64,000 nucleotides of DNA from Symsagittifera roscoffensis (lineage: Eukaryota; Xenacoelomorpha; Acoela; Convolutidae). The translations under genes and the position numbers were made by a program. This document shows, piece after piece, positions 1 to 10,928 of this stretch (position 1 is the stretch's first letter; each line of letters starts with the position of its first letter). The notes beneath the pieces are model-generated. The model worked only from the letters and a program-made list of their open reading frames with translations. It was not told where the DNA came from and did no database searches. The stretch lies in NCBI RefSeq assembly GCF_963678635.1, contig NC_087070.1:33245955-33309954 (forward strand). Reading direction: 5' to 3'.

Positions 1-2590
1 TTGTTTGTTTGCAGCTTTACAAAAAAAAGATTTCCAAGCTTGGAAATAGGTTACTTTTCTCACTTTTTAATGTCCGTAGCACCCGATTCCCTGAAGCACT
101 AAAAAACGGAATCTTTGTTGAAAAAAGGTGGCTTTTCTTCTTTTGTTATGTTTTTTTTTGAAACTGATTTCTCGCAGCATCTGAAAAATACGGATTTCAA
201 AGTTGGAAAGAGCTTTTGTTTTGCACTGTTTTCTTTGAGCCTGGTTTCTTGTAGTTTTTCAAAAAAGAGGCATACTCCTTGTTTGGAAATAAATTGTTTT
301 TCTTTTTTTTTTTGTTTTTTTTAACTCGATTGCTTGCAGCATTTCAACGAAAAAAGCGGTTCCATGTTTCGAAATAGGTTGCGTTTCCTCCTTTGTTATG
401 CTTTGATTGAATCTGAATCCTCGAAACATGTCAAAAAAAGCGGATTCGAGATTTTGAAATAGGTTGCATTTTTTACTTTGTTATGGTTTCCTATGAAACT
501 GACTTCTTGCAGTTTTTCAAAGAAAGGGCACAATGTTGGGAAAATTGATTGCGTGTACTCCTTGGTTGTGTTCTTATTGAACCTGACTCTTGGAGAATTT
601 CAAAGAAAAACGGATTCCTTGAGTGGAAATAGTGTACTTTTCCTTCTTGTTATGTTCAATTTTGTTACTTGAACCGCTTATTTTTTTCTATCGTAAGTTG
701 TGCACCAGTTTGTAGTCCAGGCATTGATTTTAAGTCTTGGAAAGCAGAAAAAAAATAATTTATGAGGTTGTAATGAGGTTGATGTAGTTTTTTCCGTAAA
801 AATTTCAAGTACGCATGAAATTTTTGTACCAAACAATGTCTGGTAATTGAATAATAAATTCCATGTAATTAATGAATACTTTAATTGAACCTTATTCCTC
901 GTAGCATTTCAAGAAAAAATGGAATCCTTGTTTGGACTTAGGTTGTATTTTTTCCTTTTTTTGTTTTTCCTTTGAACTTGATTCCATGTAGCTTAACAAA
1001 AAAGGATTACAAGCACCCGATTCCCTAAAGCATTAAAAAACGGATTCTTTTTGAAAAATTTGATTTGTCTTTTTTTGTTATGTTTTAAATGAACCTGATT
1101 CCTCGCATCCTTTAAAAATTACGGATTTCAAAGTTAAAAAAAGCTTTTTTTTTGCTCTGTTTTGTTTTTCTTTGAGCCTGGTTTCTTGTAGTTTTTCAAA
1201 AAAGAGGCATATTCCTTGTTTGGAATTAAATTGTTTTTCTTTTTTTTTTGTTTTTTTTTAACTCGATTGCTTGCAGCATTTCAACGAAAAAAGCGGTTCC
1301 ATGTTTCGAAATAGGTTGCGTTTCCTCCTTTGTTATGCTTTGATTGAATCTGAATCCTCGAAACATCTCAAAAAAAACGGATTCGAGAATTTGAAATAGG
1401 TTGCATTTTTTACTTTGTTATGGTTTCCTATGAAACTGACTTCTTGCAGTTTTTCAAAGAAAGGGCACAATGTTGGGAAAATTGATTGCGTGTACTCCTT
1501 GGTTGTGTTCTTATTGAACCTGACTCTTGGAGAATATCAAAGAAAAACGGATTCCTTGAGTGAAAATAGTGTACTTTTCCTTCTTGTTATGTTCAATTTT
1601 GTTACTTGAACCGCTTATTTTTTTCTATCGTAAGTTGTGCACCAGTTTGTAGTCCAGGCATTGATTTTAAGTCTTGGAAAGCAGAAAAAAAATTAATTTT
1701 TGAGGTTGTAATGAGGTTGATGTAGTTTTTTCCGTAAAAATTTCAAGTACGCATGAAATTTTTGTACCAAACAATGTCTTGTAACTGAATAATAAATTCC
1801 ATGTAATTAATGAATACTTTAATTGAACCTTATTCCTCGTAGCATTTCAAGAAAAAATGGAATCCTTGTTTGGACTTAGGTTGTATTTTTTCCTTTGTTT
1901 GTTTTTCCTTTGAACTTGATTCCATGTAGCTTAACGAAAAAGGATTACAAGCATCCGATTCCCTAAAGCATTAAAAAACGGATTCTTTGTTGAAAAATGT
2001 GATTTGTCTTTTTTTTGTTATGTTTTAAATGATCCTGATTCCTCGCATTCTTTAAAAATTACGGATTTCAAAGTTAAAAAAAGCTTTTTTTTTGCTGTTT
2101 TGTTTTTTTTTGAGCCTGGTTTCTTGTAGTTTTTCAAAAAAGAGGCGTATTCCTTGTTTGGAAATAGTTTGTTTTTCTTTTTTTGTTTTATTGAACTCGA
2201 TTGCTTGCAGTATTTCCAAGAAAAAAGCGATTCCATGTTTCGAAATAGGTTGCGTTTCCTCCTTTGTTTGGAAAACTTTTTGCGTGTCCTCCTTGGTTTT
2301 GTTATTATTGAACCTAATTCCTGGAGAATTTTTGGGAAAAACGGATTCCTTGAATGGAAAAAGTGTACTTTTCCTACTTATCATGTTCAATTTCATTACT
2401 TAAACCACTTATATTTTTCTATCGTAAGTTGTGCACCAGTTTTTAGTTCAGGTATTGATTTTAAGTCTTGGAAATCAGAAAAAAAGTTGATTTTGATTAA
2501 TGAGGTTGTAATGAGGTTGATGTAATTTTTCCATAAAACTTTCAAGTTCGCATGAAATTTGTGTACCAAACGTTGTCTGGTAATTGACTA
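1..2590. repeat. T-rich degenerate ~88-bp tandem repeats
   Basis: A short consensus recurs roughly every 84-90 bp: a T-rich tract, then TTGCAGCATTTCAAAAAA or a variant, then CGGATTCC, then ATAGGTTGC, then more T-rich sequence ending in GAACCTGATTCC. The same family fills 30880-32787 and 34113-34590. Short open frames on both strands (for example 2052-2396 minus and 2154-2525 plus) are by-products of the repeat: they overlap each other and change between copies. I see no gene. Monomers are diverged and differ in length by indels in A and T runs. Confidence 0.75.
68..2590. repeat. 938-bp tandem duplication plus a shortened third copy
   Basis: Landmarks recur at a constant offset. GCACCCGATTCC lies near 88 and 1013, then as GCATCCGATTCC near 1951, and the block beginning GTTGTGCACCAG lies near 697, 1634 and 2429. 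Copies 1 and 2 are nearly identical. Copy 3 is more diverged and lacks roughly 150 bp around 2270. A fourth relative, matching the end of the unit, lies at 34113-34590. The duplication acted on a block of about ten of the 88-bp monomers. Confidence 0.75.
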
Positions 2591-3690
2591 ATAAAACCGT
2601 TTTAAGCAGAATTTTTTCTATGGAAACGACTTTGCAGAAAAAGTTTTGTCCCCCAATGTATTGATGTTTTGGCTTGGATTCTGTTTTTTATTTGGTACCA
2701 TAACAGGCGGTACTGATGCTTGTTGCAATTCAAAATAATCAAGAAGAAACAAAAAAAATGACTTTCTTGGAGGAAATGAAAATTAAATTACTTTTTTGTC
2801 CTGTGACTCCTCAAGCACTCCTCAATCTTTTAATTTGTTCTCCCCTGATTTGCAAAGTTGCGATGGATGTCATCGACCTGGGTTTGAGCTTAGAAGGGCT
2901 CACATTGACGACAGATGAATAAACGATACATCTGAAGTTTCCATTTATTGAATATTTTTTCTTCTCCAAACCCCCATCTGCGTTCTTTTGTAACCTAAAT
3001 TTTGGTTTGTTTTTTTCCGACTGACATGAAAATTCATGCCGTTCAATTAGGCCTTGGTAAACATGTTTCGTATCCATATTTGACCTCGTAAACCCACTCA
3101 TTACACGATAAAATTAACGGCTTAGGTCCGGTGGAGGGGGGAGAAAAATTTTGCTCCTTCAAAGACTCCTTGTCATAAAAATTAAAAAAATAAGTGGTTG
3201 AAAATCTCACTGCCATAAAACCACGAGAAAAAGTTAAAGAACTCATTGACAAAAAATTTAAAAAAACAGCTTAAAAACAAGGATTGAGCAAAAGAAATAT
3301 TCTCAATTGAAAAATTACTATAATCATTTAAACAATTGGTTATGCGGTGCATTGGAGACAATAAACAGGCATCATACTTGCTTGAGTATCGATATCATGA
3401 AAAACTGTCTTATTAATTATTAAAACCCATTGAGAGCAATCAAAATAAAAATTGACAACATTAAAAGCAACATTTGATGTTTAGAAAAAATCTGAGGAGT
3501 TGAAGAATAATACCAGAAGCTTTTTTAGTTATGAGCGATAAGTTGCTGCACCGGAGCTTAATGGAAGATAACCAAATATTTTCGGTGCCTATATTTGATT
3601 TAAAAAATCGATTATAATCAATTCAAAATAGACTGATTTGCGGTTTTGCCATTCAAGCAACATCATGCATTGTAAAATTATTATAATAGA
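2591..3690. other. Unclassified duplicated sequence, copy 1
   Basis: Most of this stretch aligns colinearly with 34591-35715. Shared blocks include ATTACACGATAAAATT near 3100, the G-rich run after GGTGGA near 3131, and the repeats of CTCATTGACA and CATAAAACCACGAG. A 68-codon plus-strand frame at 2716-2922 is not open in the other copy, so I do not call it a gene. Apart from the micro-ORF listed separately I see no coding signal. Confidence 0.55.
2664..2738 (+). other. Conserved 24-codon micro-ORF, glycine-rich membrane-like peptide (copy 1)
   Basis: ATG at 2664 opens a 24-codon frame that ends at TAA 2736-2738. It encodes a hydrophobic peptide that starts MFWLGF and ends ACCNSK. The second copy at 34661-34735 has the same length, start, stop and CCNSK end, and its middle is the Gly/Ala-rich FGAIAGGIGACC. 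The frame looks like the last piece of a protein with a C-terminal membrane segment. It is short, and copy 1 has lost several of the glycines. The function is unknown and it may be a pseudogene exon. Confidence 0.3.
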
Positions 3691-4815
3691 ACCTTTTTGT
3701 TTCGACTTTTGTAACAAAAGTAACGGAAAACTTGTGCTCGGGGTGGTTTATTTCTTCAAACCAATTTCGACTATTTTATTAGCCAATTTTGGCAGGATTT
3801 CTCTATATCATTCATTCAATAGGTTGGGTTGCCCTGAAAAAAGTTGTCGCCATATAATATTTCACCTGTGATCTTTTTTCGTAAAGTTATTTGGGTTTGA
3901 AAACTGCCTTTTTGGCCAATTTGGACAACTAACGCGCAAAGTATTTCGCGCTGTTAACGCGCAAGCGGAAATTCAATCCCTTGGAGTAATCGTTCCAAAC
4001 TAGTTGAAGGAGGCTTAATGGCCATAATTAGGTTGTTACTAGGAGCAAAGCTTATCACTTTGTAGTTTATATGGCGTGTGGGGGGATGATTTTCACGAAA
4101 AATCTCTGGTTTTGTTTAATTTCTTTTTATTTTTATTACATTTATTTTTTTCGCGCTATTATTGCTCCATTGACCTTGAAAAGCAGTTGGAATTTTCAAG
4201 AGCTCGCCCTAATACGAGCATTCTTGTTTATTTATATATTGAAGGACAATGAAACTTTTTGTTTCGACTTTTGTAACAAAAGTAACGGAAAACTTGTGCT
4301 CGGGGTGGTTTATTTCTTCAAACCAATTTCGACTATTTTATTAGCCAATTTTGGCAGGTTTTCTCTTTATCATTCATTCAATAGGTTGGGTTGCCCTAAA
4401 AATATTTGTCGCCATATAATATTTCACCTGTGATCTTTTTTCGTAAAGTTATTTGGGTTTGAAAACTGCCTTTTTGGCCAATTTGGACAACTAACGCGCA
4501 AAGTATTTCGCGCTGTTAACGCGCAAGCGGAAATTCAATCCCTCGGAGTAATCGTTCCAAACTAGTTGAAGGAGGCTTAATGGCCATAATTAGGTTGTTA
4601 CTAGGAGCAAAGCTTATCACTTTGTACTTTATATGGCGTGTGGGGGGATGATTTTCACGAAAAATCTCTGGTTTTGATTAATTTCTTTTTATTTTTATTA
4701 CATTTATTTTTTTCGCGCTATTATTGCTCCATTGACCTTGAAAAGCAGTCTGAATTTTCAAGAGCTCGCCCTAATACGAGCATTCTTGTTTATTTATATA
4801 TTGAAGGACAATGAA
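3691..4815. repeat. 562-bp tandem duplication of the foldback left arm
   Basis: TTTCGACTTTTGTAAC recurs at about 3700 and 4262, GCTGTTAACGCGCAAG at about 3950 and 4512, and TTGAAGGACAATGAAACT at about 4240 and 4802, all at an offset of 562 bp. The two copies are nearly identical, so the duplication is recent relative to the divergence of the right arm. Plus-strand frames at 3638-3871 and 4071-4433 repeat the same translated tail and are not genes. Confidence 0.8.
3705..3721. other. Terminal hairpin of the foldback left arm
   Basis: ACTTTTG and CAAAAGT form a perfect 7-bp stem around TAA. The tandem copy at 4267-4283 is identical. The right arm (5832-5848) has the stem ACTTTCG/CGAAAGT, so both sides changed together. 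Confidence 0.6.
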
Positions 4816-5329
4816 ACTCAACCAGAATAGATTTTTATTCCTTTTATTCAGATGCGGGTAATTATGCAAAAAGCAACGCTCGCTCATAGAGTATGTTGGT
4901 GTTTTAAATACAAATTGGTTGGTTACCACCTAAATGATTGTTTTTTAATTTTTACCTCCGAGTAATTTTTTTTTCTGAAACTTCAAGAAATTTTAAGGAA
5001 ACGTTTGGGAGCGATTTCACTTCAACGAAAAAAACCTTATCAACTTTTTTGATCCAAAAAATCTTATTCCCATTTCAAAAAAATCTCTATTGAGCACTTT
5101 CTAATTTTTGCATAATACACAGTTCGCGCGCAGTCTTTTACACAGGAGACAGCCATTTTCAAATAACTAACGTTCATTGTTTCAGTTTTGGGTAAGTTTT
5201 AAGTTTTATGTAATTGGCATCTAAAACTTAGTTTTATATGCGTTTTCAATGCCGTTCAACCTGTTGATTTTATCATTTGAGAAACTGTTAGGTTTTTGTG
5301 AGACGGGCGAAACACAACTACAGAATAAA

Positions 5330-5865
5330 GCACAAAAAGACTGCTCGTATCAGGGCGAAGCCCTGAATGTTTCAACTGCCTTTTAAGGTCTATGGAGCAG
5401 TAATAACATGAAAAATTGAATGTAATAAAATGAAGTGATTCTTTTAAACTGAAAATACTTGTGAAAAGCATCTCCCCACACGCCATAAAAAGTACAGAGT
5501 GATAGATTTCACTCCTTGTCACAAATCAGCTATGGCAAATCAGCTTCTATCAACCAACTTGACATGTTTTCTAAAACGGATCAAATATCCGCTTACGCGT
5601 AATAGCGCGGAACGTAATTGTCCCAAATTGCCAAAATGGCAATCCTCATAACTTTACAAAAAAAAGATCTCAGATAAACTATTTTTTCAAGTTTAAGCTC
5701 AGAACATCAATCCCTTCTGAGTAATTTTGAAAAATTTCGTTAAAATGGCTAATTTAGACTTCAAACTTTGTCAACCTTCCGAGCACAATTCAAATTTCAA
5801 AATAACCTATCCCGAGCACAAGTATTTCCTTACTTTCGATACGAAAGTCGGAACAAAAAGTTACA
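5330..5865. repeat. Foldback right arm (inverted copy) with covarying hairpin
   Basis: This is the reverse complement of one 562-bp left-arm unit, with clear divergence. The terminal hairpin at 5832-5848 pairs ACTTTCG with CGAAAGT around ATA. The subterminal CG-rich motif near 5595 (ACGCGTAATAGCGCGG) matches the left-arm GTTAACGCG region in inverse. The small plus-strand frame at 5727-5915 is a product of the repeat and is broken in the 37.1 kb copy. Confidence 0.6.
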
Positions 5866-6062
5866 GGGGAAAAAGGCTTGCCATCAATAACAACGTTTGG
5901 AAAAATTGTCTATAAAACAATTTCATTACATTGAGTCATGTACGAGGTACTGTACTCATCGATTAATTTTAGATAAGGTACACCGTCTATTCGTCACGCT
6001 ATCTTATTTTTGACCGGATAGATTCGTTCAACTTCTTAGTCTAATCCCAATCCTAATCTTAC

Positions 6063-6073
6063 TCTTATATCTC
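6063..6073 (-). promoter_or_regulatory. TATA-like box of the copy 1 LTR
   Basis: On the minus strand this reads GGAGATATAAG. Near-identical boxes occur in the LTRs at about 37400 and 55683 and in the plus-sense LTR fragments near 33040 and 33970. Conservation across copies and the position upstream of the inferred R/U5 support a promoter role. Confidence 0.45.
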
Positions 6074-6179
6074 CTAGTCTCAATAGATCTAGTGTATACT
6101 AGTATTCTCGAGTTAATTCTTGGAGTTTATTCAGAAGGAGAACAACTGTAGTCTACAGTTTATTCGAATTGTTGGGGTT

Positions 6180-6201
6180 CTGAAACTACAAGTAGTTTCA
6201 G
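6180..6201. other. LTR palindrome, copy 1
   Basis: CTGAAACTAC and GTAGTTTCAG form a perfect 10-bp inverted repeat around AA. The LTR at 37517-37540 has an 11-bp version, and the opposite-sense LTR fragment at 32892-32919 has a differently worded 14-bp version with one mismatch. Confidence 0.65.
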
Positions 6202-6270
6202 CACTTTACAAAAAGGTGTCAATGTTAGTGATGGAATTTGATTGGTTAGTTAGTAATACTTTATAGAGGT

Positions 6271-7565
6271 TATTTCATGAATAATATAATTGGTTTATAA
6301 ATACTAGTTTAAAACTGCCTCCTTTTATCCGGCTATAGAGAATTTTTATTTTTTAATTGTTTATTTTTTAGTGAAGGACGAATGAAGTAGTTTCTTTTTT
6401 GAAGTTTGAGCAAAGACTTCTTGAAGAAAGAACAGATGTAGTTCTTTGGGTAGAGTAATCTAATGTAATCGAGTTTTCATCTTTCCTTGCTGCTCTTTCC
6501 CTCAGCTCTAGGAAATCTTTTACATGAAACTGCATTCAGACATTTATACATCTTGTTAGTGCAGTTACTTATTGGTTATGATTTCTTATTAGTATTTTTT
6601 GCAAAAAGCGTTTTTAATTTAGTTCAGTTATTTTATAGAGTCGCTCACCCTAGAGCAATTCTCACCAAAACTAGAGTGAAGGTCACAAAACGTAGTTGTA
6701 GCGCGATGGGTTAGGCTGTTTATAGAGCATGCTCAGGACGTCCCTGTGGTTGGTGAGGCCAGGAGTAAACCTTTTTTCTTCTCTTGGGGCAGATTCTCTT
6801 TTTGTGTTCAAACTTTTGTTTAATTTTTATCGGGTGTTTTTCGGTTTTTTTTTTGGCTGCGTCCAATTCTCAAAAGTAGAAAATTGTATTTTGAGCTTGT
6901 CTTTCGACTTTTTGTGTTTTGTTTGGTTACATAAAAAATGATCAGTGAGTTTCAAAAGACTAAATTATCCAGTTTCAATCTGGGTTTAATCCGGTTTGGG
7001 TACCGTGTGACTTTATTTCTTACTCATACTATTAGTTTGTGGTTTTGCGTCATTAGTAAGCTGCAATGGTTAGTTTAGGCTGACTCTTATAATTTCGTCC
7101 AACCTGGTTCCAGGAAAGGTTGAAACGTTTGAAAACAAGTTAGAGTTGTTGCCAGTTAGTTTTGAATTTAGAAATTCATTTATTAAACAATTCTTCTTGG
7201 GCGAGCTGTGCGAGTTTAAGGAACGAGCCTGTGAATTGTGGACGAGTGAAGAGTACAAACAATTACAAAAAAAGCTTTCCGTTAACTAATTGCAATTTCA
7301 TATGAGTTTACTGCTTCAATTAATGAAGTTTACCACTGAGCTATTAATATACTGCTTGTTGAATGGAATTCTACTGCTCTAATAAATTACTTCACTTGTT
7401 AAATCAAATATTAAAAATTTGGAAAAATTGTTTACAATTTTTTAGTTAGGTTTTTTTAGAGTAATGATTGGAGAAATCTGAAAAAGGAAAGTGGAACTTT
7501 TGTAAAGAATGTTGAGTGTTTTCAGATATTTGTTAGATGAAATATTTACTTGTTAGATGAAATAT
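6271..7565. other. Decayed 3' region of copy 1, no gene recognised
   Basis: This stretch lies between the LTR and the env-like remnants and aligns colinearly with about 37611-39235. Shared blocks include GAGTCGCTCACCCTAGAGCA near 6640, GGTTTGGGTACCG near 6987 and TTATTAAACAATTCTTC near 7181. Open frames here (6487-6714 plus, 6729-6941 plus, 7070-7258 minus) are broken in the other copy. I see no domain. Confidence 0.5.
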
Positions 7566-7910
7566 TTATTTAGTGCGAATGTGCGATGATGTTAGAAGTT
7601 TCGCAAGCATGAGGATGGTGTTGTTAGTCTGAAGGAGAGGCCAGAGACGTTCTAGCGCTCGGATGGTATTTAGTTCTTTATTATTAAGTGAGAATTCATG
7701 CGACGTGTTTTGGATTAGGTTGTACAATTTATGGTTATACTCAGTATTATGTATGTATTCTAGTTTGGGGATTTTGACTGGCTGCATAGATCCATGGGGG
7801 ATGATTAGTGGTCGGGAGTCGAAGGATTTGGTTAGTGGGCAGAATATATGTACTTGTCGGATTAGATCATAGTTTCGGAGGATGCCGTGAAGATTAGTAT
7901 TTTTATACAA
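7566..7910 (-). pseudogene. 114-codon frame, possible C-terminal part of the element's third ORF
   Basis: A minus-strand frame of 114 codons begins MYKNTNLHGILRNYDL and contains SFDSRPLIIPHGSM and LNTIRALERLWPLL. The composition looks like a real protein, and the same stretch is recognisable but frame-broken at about 39235-39575. It lies downstream of the env-like segment in the element's reading direction, so it may be the C-terminal end of the third ORF. I do not recognise a domain and see no clear membrane helix. The plus-strand frame at 7663-7872 is its shadow. Confidence 0.35.
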
Positions 7911-9649
7911 AATATAAAATTTAAAAATTATGGTGAAGTGTTTTGGAGTTATTGAATATAAATCTGCTGTGTGGTTTTCGTGATGGTGTTACTTGTGCAT
8001 AGATTTTAGATGAAACTAGATCGTGTTTCAATTTCGTGCGTAACATTATTTCATTGTGAACAGTGCATATCACGTTTTTTAGGTGTAAGGAAGTGAAAGG
8101 TTAGTGCAAGATGATTGAAGTTATTGAAATTGGATTCATATGTTTAGTGTTCTTTAGCGCAGTGGCAATGGTATTGTCATGTTTTTTTGTGCTATCAGTG
8201 TTAAATACACATTCTGATTTAGAAAAAAATTCGGTCAACTGGGGACTAGTGTTTGGGTCGTCTTCAATATCCGTTTCCTTCATGTAGCGTGTAATAGTCT
8301 TATCCTGTAGTGCGGTTGTTAGTTTTTGTAAGCGGGATTGACATAGTTCATTATCGGCGGGGTTATTGTATAAAGGGAGGGCTAATGCATTAGTAAAGTG
8401 ATACTGTGAAGTCGAAGAAAGTGTGGAATTAAACTACGTTCATCGACAAAATTCAGTTGGTCGTTGATAGTGGTCTGGTAGTAAAGATCTTGTGGAAAAA
8501 AAAGGTGAATTGTATTTTAGGAAGTCTTTTGTATTAGTATGAACAGAAGGAAGGGAAAATAGTCTTCCTGTTTGGGGGTGGCTCAATAGTTGGAACGGTG
8601 CATTGGATGTTAACATTTGAAAACTCTGTGGGCTCGTGTTTCTTTTTCAATTTGTGATTAGTTTGAGGATTCAGAGATTGATATGGAGTGCGATAGCCGA
8701 TGAATTGTTAGTCTATGACAATTTTGAAGCTGTTGTTGGAATGTGATGAAGTTAGTGTGATCTAGTTCATGCTCAAGTTCGTCGTTGGGTTGGCTTGATC
8801 GCTGGTCTTCGGGGAAAGAATTGGAGTGGAGTCTGTGTATGAAGAGGGGGGTGGGGAAGATTCATGGGGAAGTTGGGAAACAAGACGTTAAAAAAAGGGT
8901 TGTGAAAAAATTGACGGACTGGGTTCAGCGTCTGGTGTTTCTTTATTGGAATTATTAAACTGGTAAATCTTGTTAAAGATAATTTGTGTGGAATCGCCAA
9001 AATCTATGCGTGGTGAGTTAGTACTGAATGTGGGTTAATACTGAATGTGGGTTGTTTTGAGAACGGAAATTTTTGGTATGTGGGTGCTCTACAATCTTTT
9101 CATATTTGGCGTCAATATTTGTCTGATGGAGTGCTGTATGAGTTACTGGGCTTTGTTGGTAGCTATGACTTGGAGAGGTGTGCTCTACTATTGTATTTTT
9201 ATAATTTTGTGGTACTAGAGATAAAAGTTGATTGTTGTGTAGGTTATGTATTTCTGGTGGTGCCGCTGGTGTTGGGTTTGTATTGTCTTGTAAAATATCG
9301 TATGCGCTTGGTGTGGTTGATAGTTTTTTTATTGTATTCGCAGATTTGAGCGTTGAGAAATTGTTATTAATTCAAAAATCCTGCAATTATTATACGAGCT
9401 TCCCTTGCTTGTTTGTTTACTTGTGTATGTATGTATTGCATATGTGTTGAAGATTTTTTTCCAAGATTCAGAAAAAAATCCGAAAAAAAATAAACATAGC
9501 GTAATATTTAGTTAATATTTCTAAGGGCCATCCTAGAAAAGAAAGAAGTTCGTTATTAAGTTAACAAAACTATAAATACTTATAAGTATTGTATCTTGTG
9601 GTCGGTATTTTTCAATGTTGAGATATATATAGTCCTTTATATTTTTAAA
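7911..9649 (-). pseudogene. Decayed third-ORF sequence, fragments only
   Basis: Short minus-strand frames survive at 8101-8283 (Asp/Thr/Asn-rich) and 8773-9000 (MAIPHKLSLTRFTSLIIP, then Pro/Phe/His-rich). The region aligns with 39576-41085, where other stretches stay open (40633-40866). Stops and indels fall at different places in the two copies, as expected for independent decay. The hydrophobic plus-strand frame at 9047-9349 is a reverse-strand shadow. No family is recognised. Confidence 0.35.
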
Positions 9650-10060
9650 TTATCCAATGTAGTCTTGTGCGTAGATATCTGAGAATCCTGCGGTTTCAGC
9701 GAGTTTTCCTAAGTTTTGATCTATTGACTGTCTCTTTATCGTATCCATTTTAGTCAGGAGTACCTGAGAATGTTGTGCTCGAATGCGATGTTGTCTATCT
9801 GATCTTGAGTATATACCTATCGATTGTAGGTCTATCTTGGGTATACGATCAACTGCTCTGATAATTTCTGGTGAGAAACTCTTTAATGGTGGCTTGAGAG
9901 TAGGGTGTAGGGTTGAAAGATAATATTTATCCTCGTTTGGGTTTAGTTGTACTACATTGAAATTTTCAGATCCACATGCGACAGCTGTATCCCAAAAAGT
10001 TGCGCGTCCTGAAAGTGTATCAATGAATTTTAATTGATTTTTGTAGAATCTAGGGACCTT
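9650..10060 (-). pseudogene. Env-like third-ORF segment of the retroelement
   Basis: A 136-codon minus-strand frame lies between stops at 10061-10063 and 9650-9652 and has no early ATG. It reads like a folded protein, with segments TLSGRATFWDTAVACGSENF, LHPTLKPPLKSFSPEIIRAV and KMDTIKRQSIDQNLGKLAET. It sits downstream of gag-pol and upstream of the 3' LTR in element order, the position of env in gypsy-class errantiviruses. Just upstream in another frame is DNISNFIDYEGNILWYYTCT (about 10100-10190), probably the same protein separated by frameshifts. In copy 2 about 430 bp containing this segment are deleted near 41090. The env assignment rests on position and composition. Confidence 0.45.
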
Positions 10061-10466
10061 TTAAAACATCGTTTATCTTCGAAAACTTATAACGGTAACA
10101 CTTTTTTAGTACATGTGTAGTACCAGAGAATGTTTCCTTCGTAGTCAATGAAATTTGATATATTATCTGATAACAAATATCCTGCATAGAGTAATTTTTA
10201 TACTGCTAATGCCAGTGATTGTAGTATATGTGTACGTTCAAGTTAGCATAAGTGATGAAGTGTTTCTAGTTCGGATAACGACATTTCTAAAAAAAATTCT
10301 ATTTATTGTGTAATCTAGTTTGATATCCAGTCGTACACCAAAGAGGAACGCACCCAATTTTGTTTTATTCATCAGTGAAAGTTCTTTCAAATGTGTGCTA
10401 TCTTTATCTTGTTGGCGAAGTTTTCCGCCAAGGTACTTGCTTTTTCAAAAATGTTACTGGGATCTA

Positions 10467-10928
10467 AGATTTTTCAGCGTTGCAGTTTTTTTTCGGGTAA
10501 TTTGGGTATTTTTTTATTTCCCTGTTTTCATGTCGAAATTTTTTTCGTTTTTGACAAAAAGTTTTGAATAGTATGTCTTGAAAAGTGTTTGCTTTATTTT
10601 TCCAAGCGTCTTCTGTTTCAGGATAAATTTGAAAACGGGTTAAGATGTTCTCAATACCGTCGATTTTAATTTGACCTGGTGGGTTTGACCTTATTTTGTT
10701 GGGGTTGTCTTCTTCAAAAGATATTGAATCTATAATTTAGTTTGGAGAAATTTAACCATTCTTGCGTGGATTTCAGCAACTTGAAAAGTGGTACACATAG
10801 GTTGCCTGGGTTCGGATGGTAGGATTGCAGTAACCTTGGTCATTTTTACAAGATAAGCGTATTCCTTGATATGATATAGTATCGTCTTTCAAGTCACGTG
10901 ATAATTGTACTTTTTCTAATTGAATTTT
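10467..10928 (-). pseudogene. Cys-containing env-like segment of the third ORF
   Basis: Two stop-free stretches in one frame (10776-10928, 51 codons; 10467-10736, 90 codons) are separated by a short stop-bearing gap. The first contains YQGIRLSCKNDQGYC and ends HFSSC, a Cys spacing typical of a secreted or surface ectodomain. The second contains NPPGQIKIDGIENILTRF and a Lys/Arg-rich tail. The related stretch at about 43220-43760 keeps the same Cys-bearing block. Together with 9650-10060 this suggests a surface glycoprotein remnant. I cannot confirm a signal peptide or fusion peptide. Confidence 0.4.

Larger units (their letters stand above)
3691..5865. mobile_element. Foldback-type inverted-repeat element, copy 1
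   Basis: The left part (3691-4815) and the right part (about 5330-5865) are reverse complements. Pairs include CCGAGCACAAG on the right against CTTGTGCTCGG on the left, the block containing CGTGTGGGG against CCCCACACG, and CTAATACGAGC against GCTCGTATCAGG. The left arm is present twice in tandem. The spacer (about 4816-5329) holds no convincing transposase. Arms contain GTTAACGCG and GCGCG motifs near 3950, 4512 and 5595. Related copies lie at 35722-37208 and, truncated, at 55704-55980. The arrangement suits a foldback or long-TIR non-autonomous DNA transposon. The family is not one I recognise. Confidence 0.6.
5941..6270 (-). repeat. LTR of the gypsy-type element, 3' end of copy 1
   Basis: The plus-strand start TACGAGGTACTGT is shared with 37279 and 55569, and homology continues through the TATA-like CTTATATCTCC (6063-6073) and the 6180-6201 palindrome to a CCAAT-type box near 6240. 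Read on the minus strand the order is CCAAT box, palindrome, TATA-like box, then R/U5. That matches an LTR promoter for the minus-strand element. Boundaries are approximate: I could not see clean TG..CA ends or a target-site duplication. A possible minus-strand purine-rich tract lies at about 6316-6326. Confidence 0.6.

Noticed and set aside
4071-4433. 120-codon plus-strand ORF
   Set aside because: It lies within the foldback tandem arm. Its tail repeats the 3638-3871 frame, and no domain is seen.
9047-9349. 100-codon hydrophobic plus-strand ORF as a membrane protein
   Set aside because: It is antisense to element sequence, and the equivalent in copy 2 (about 40540-40840) is broken while the minus strand stays open there.
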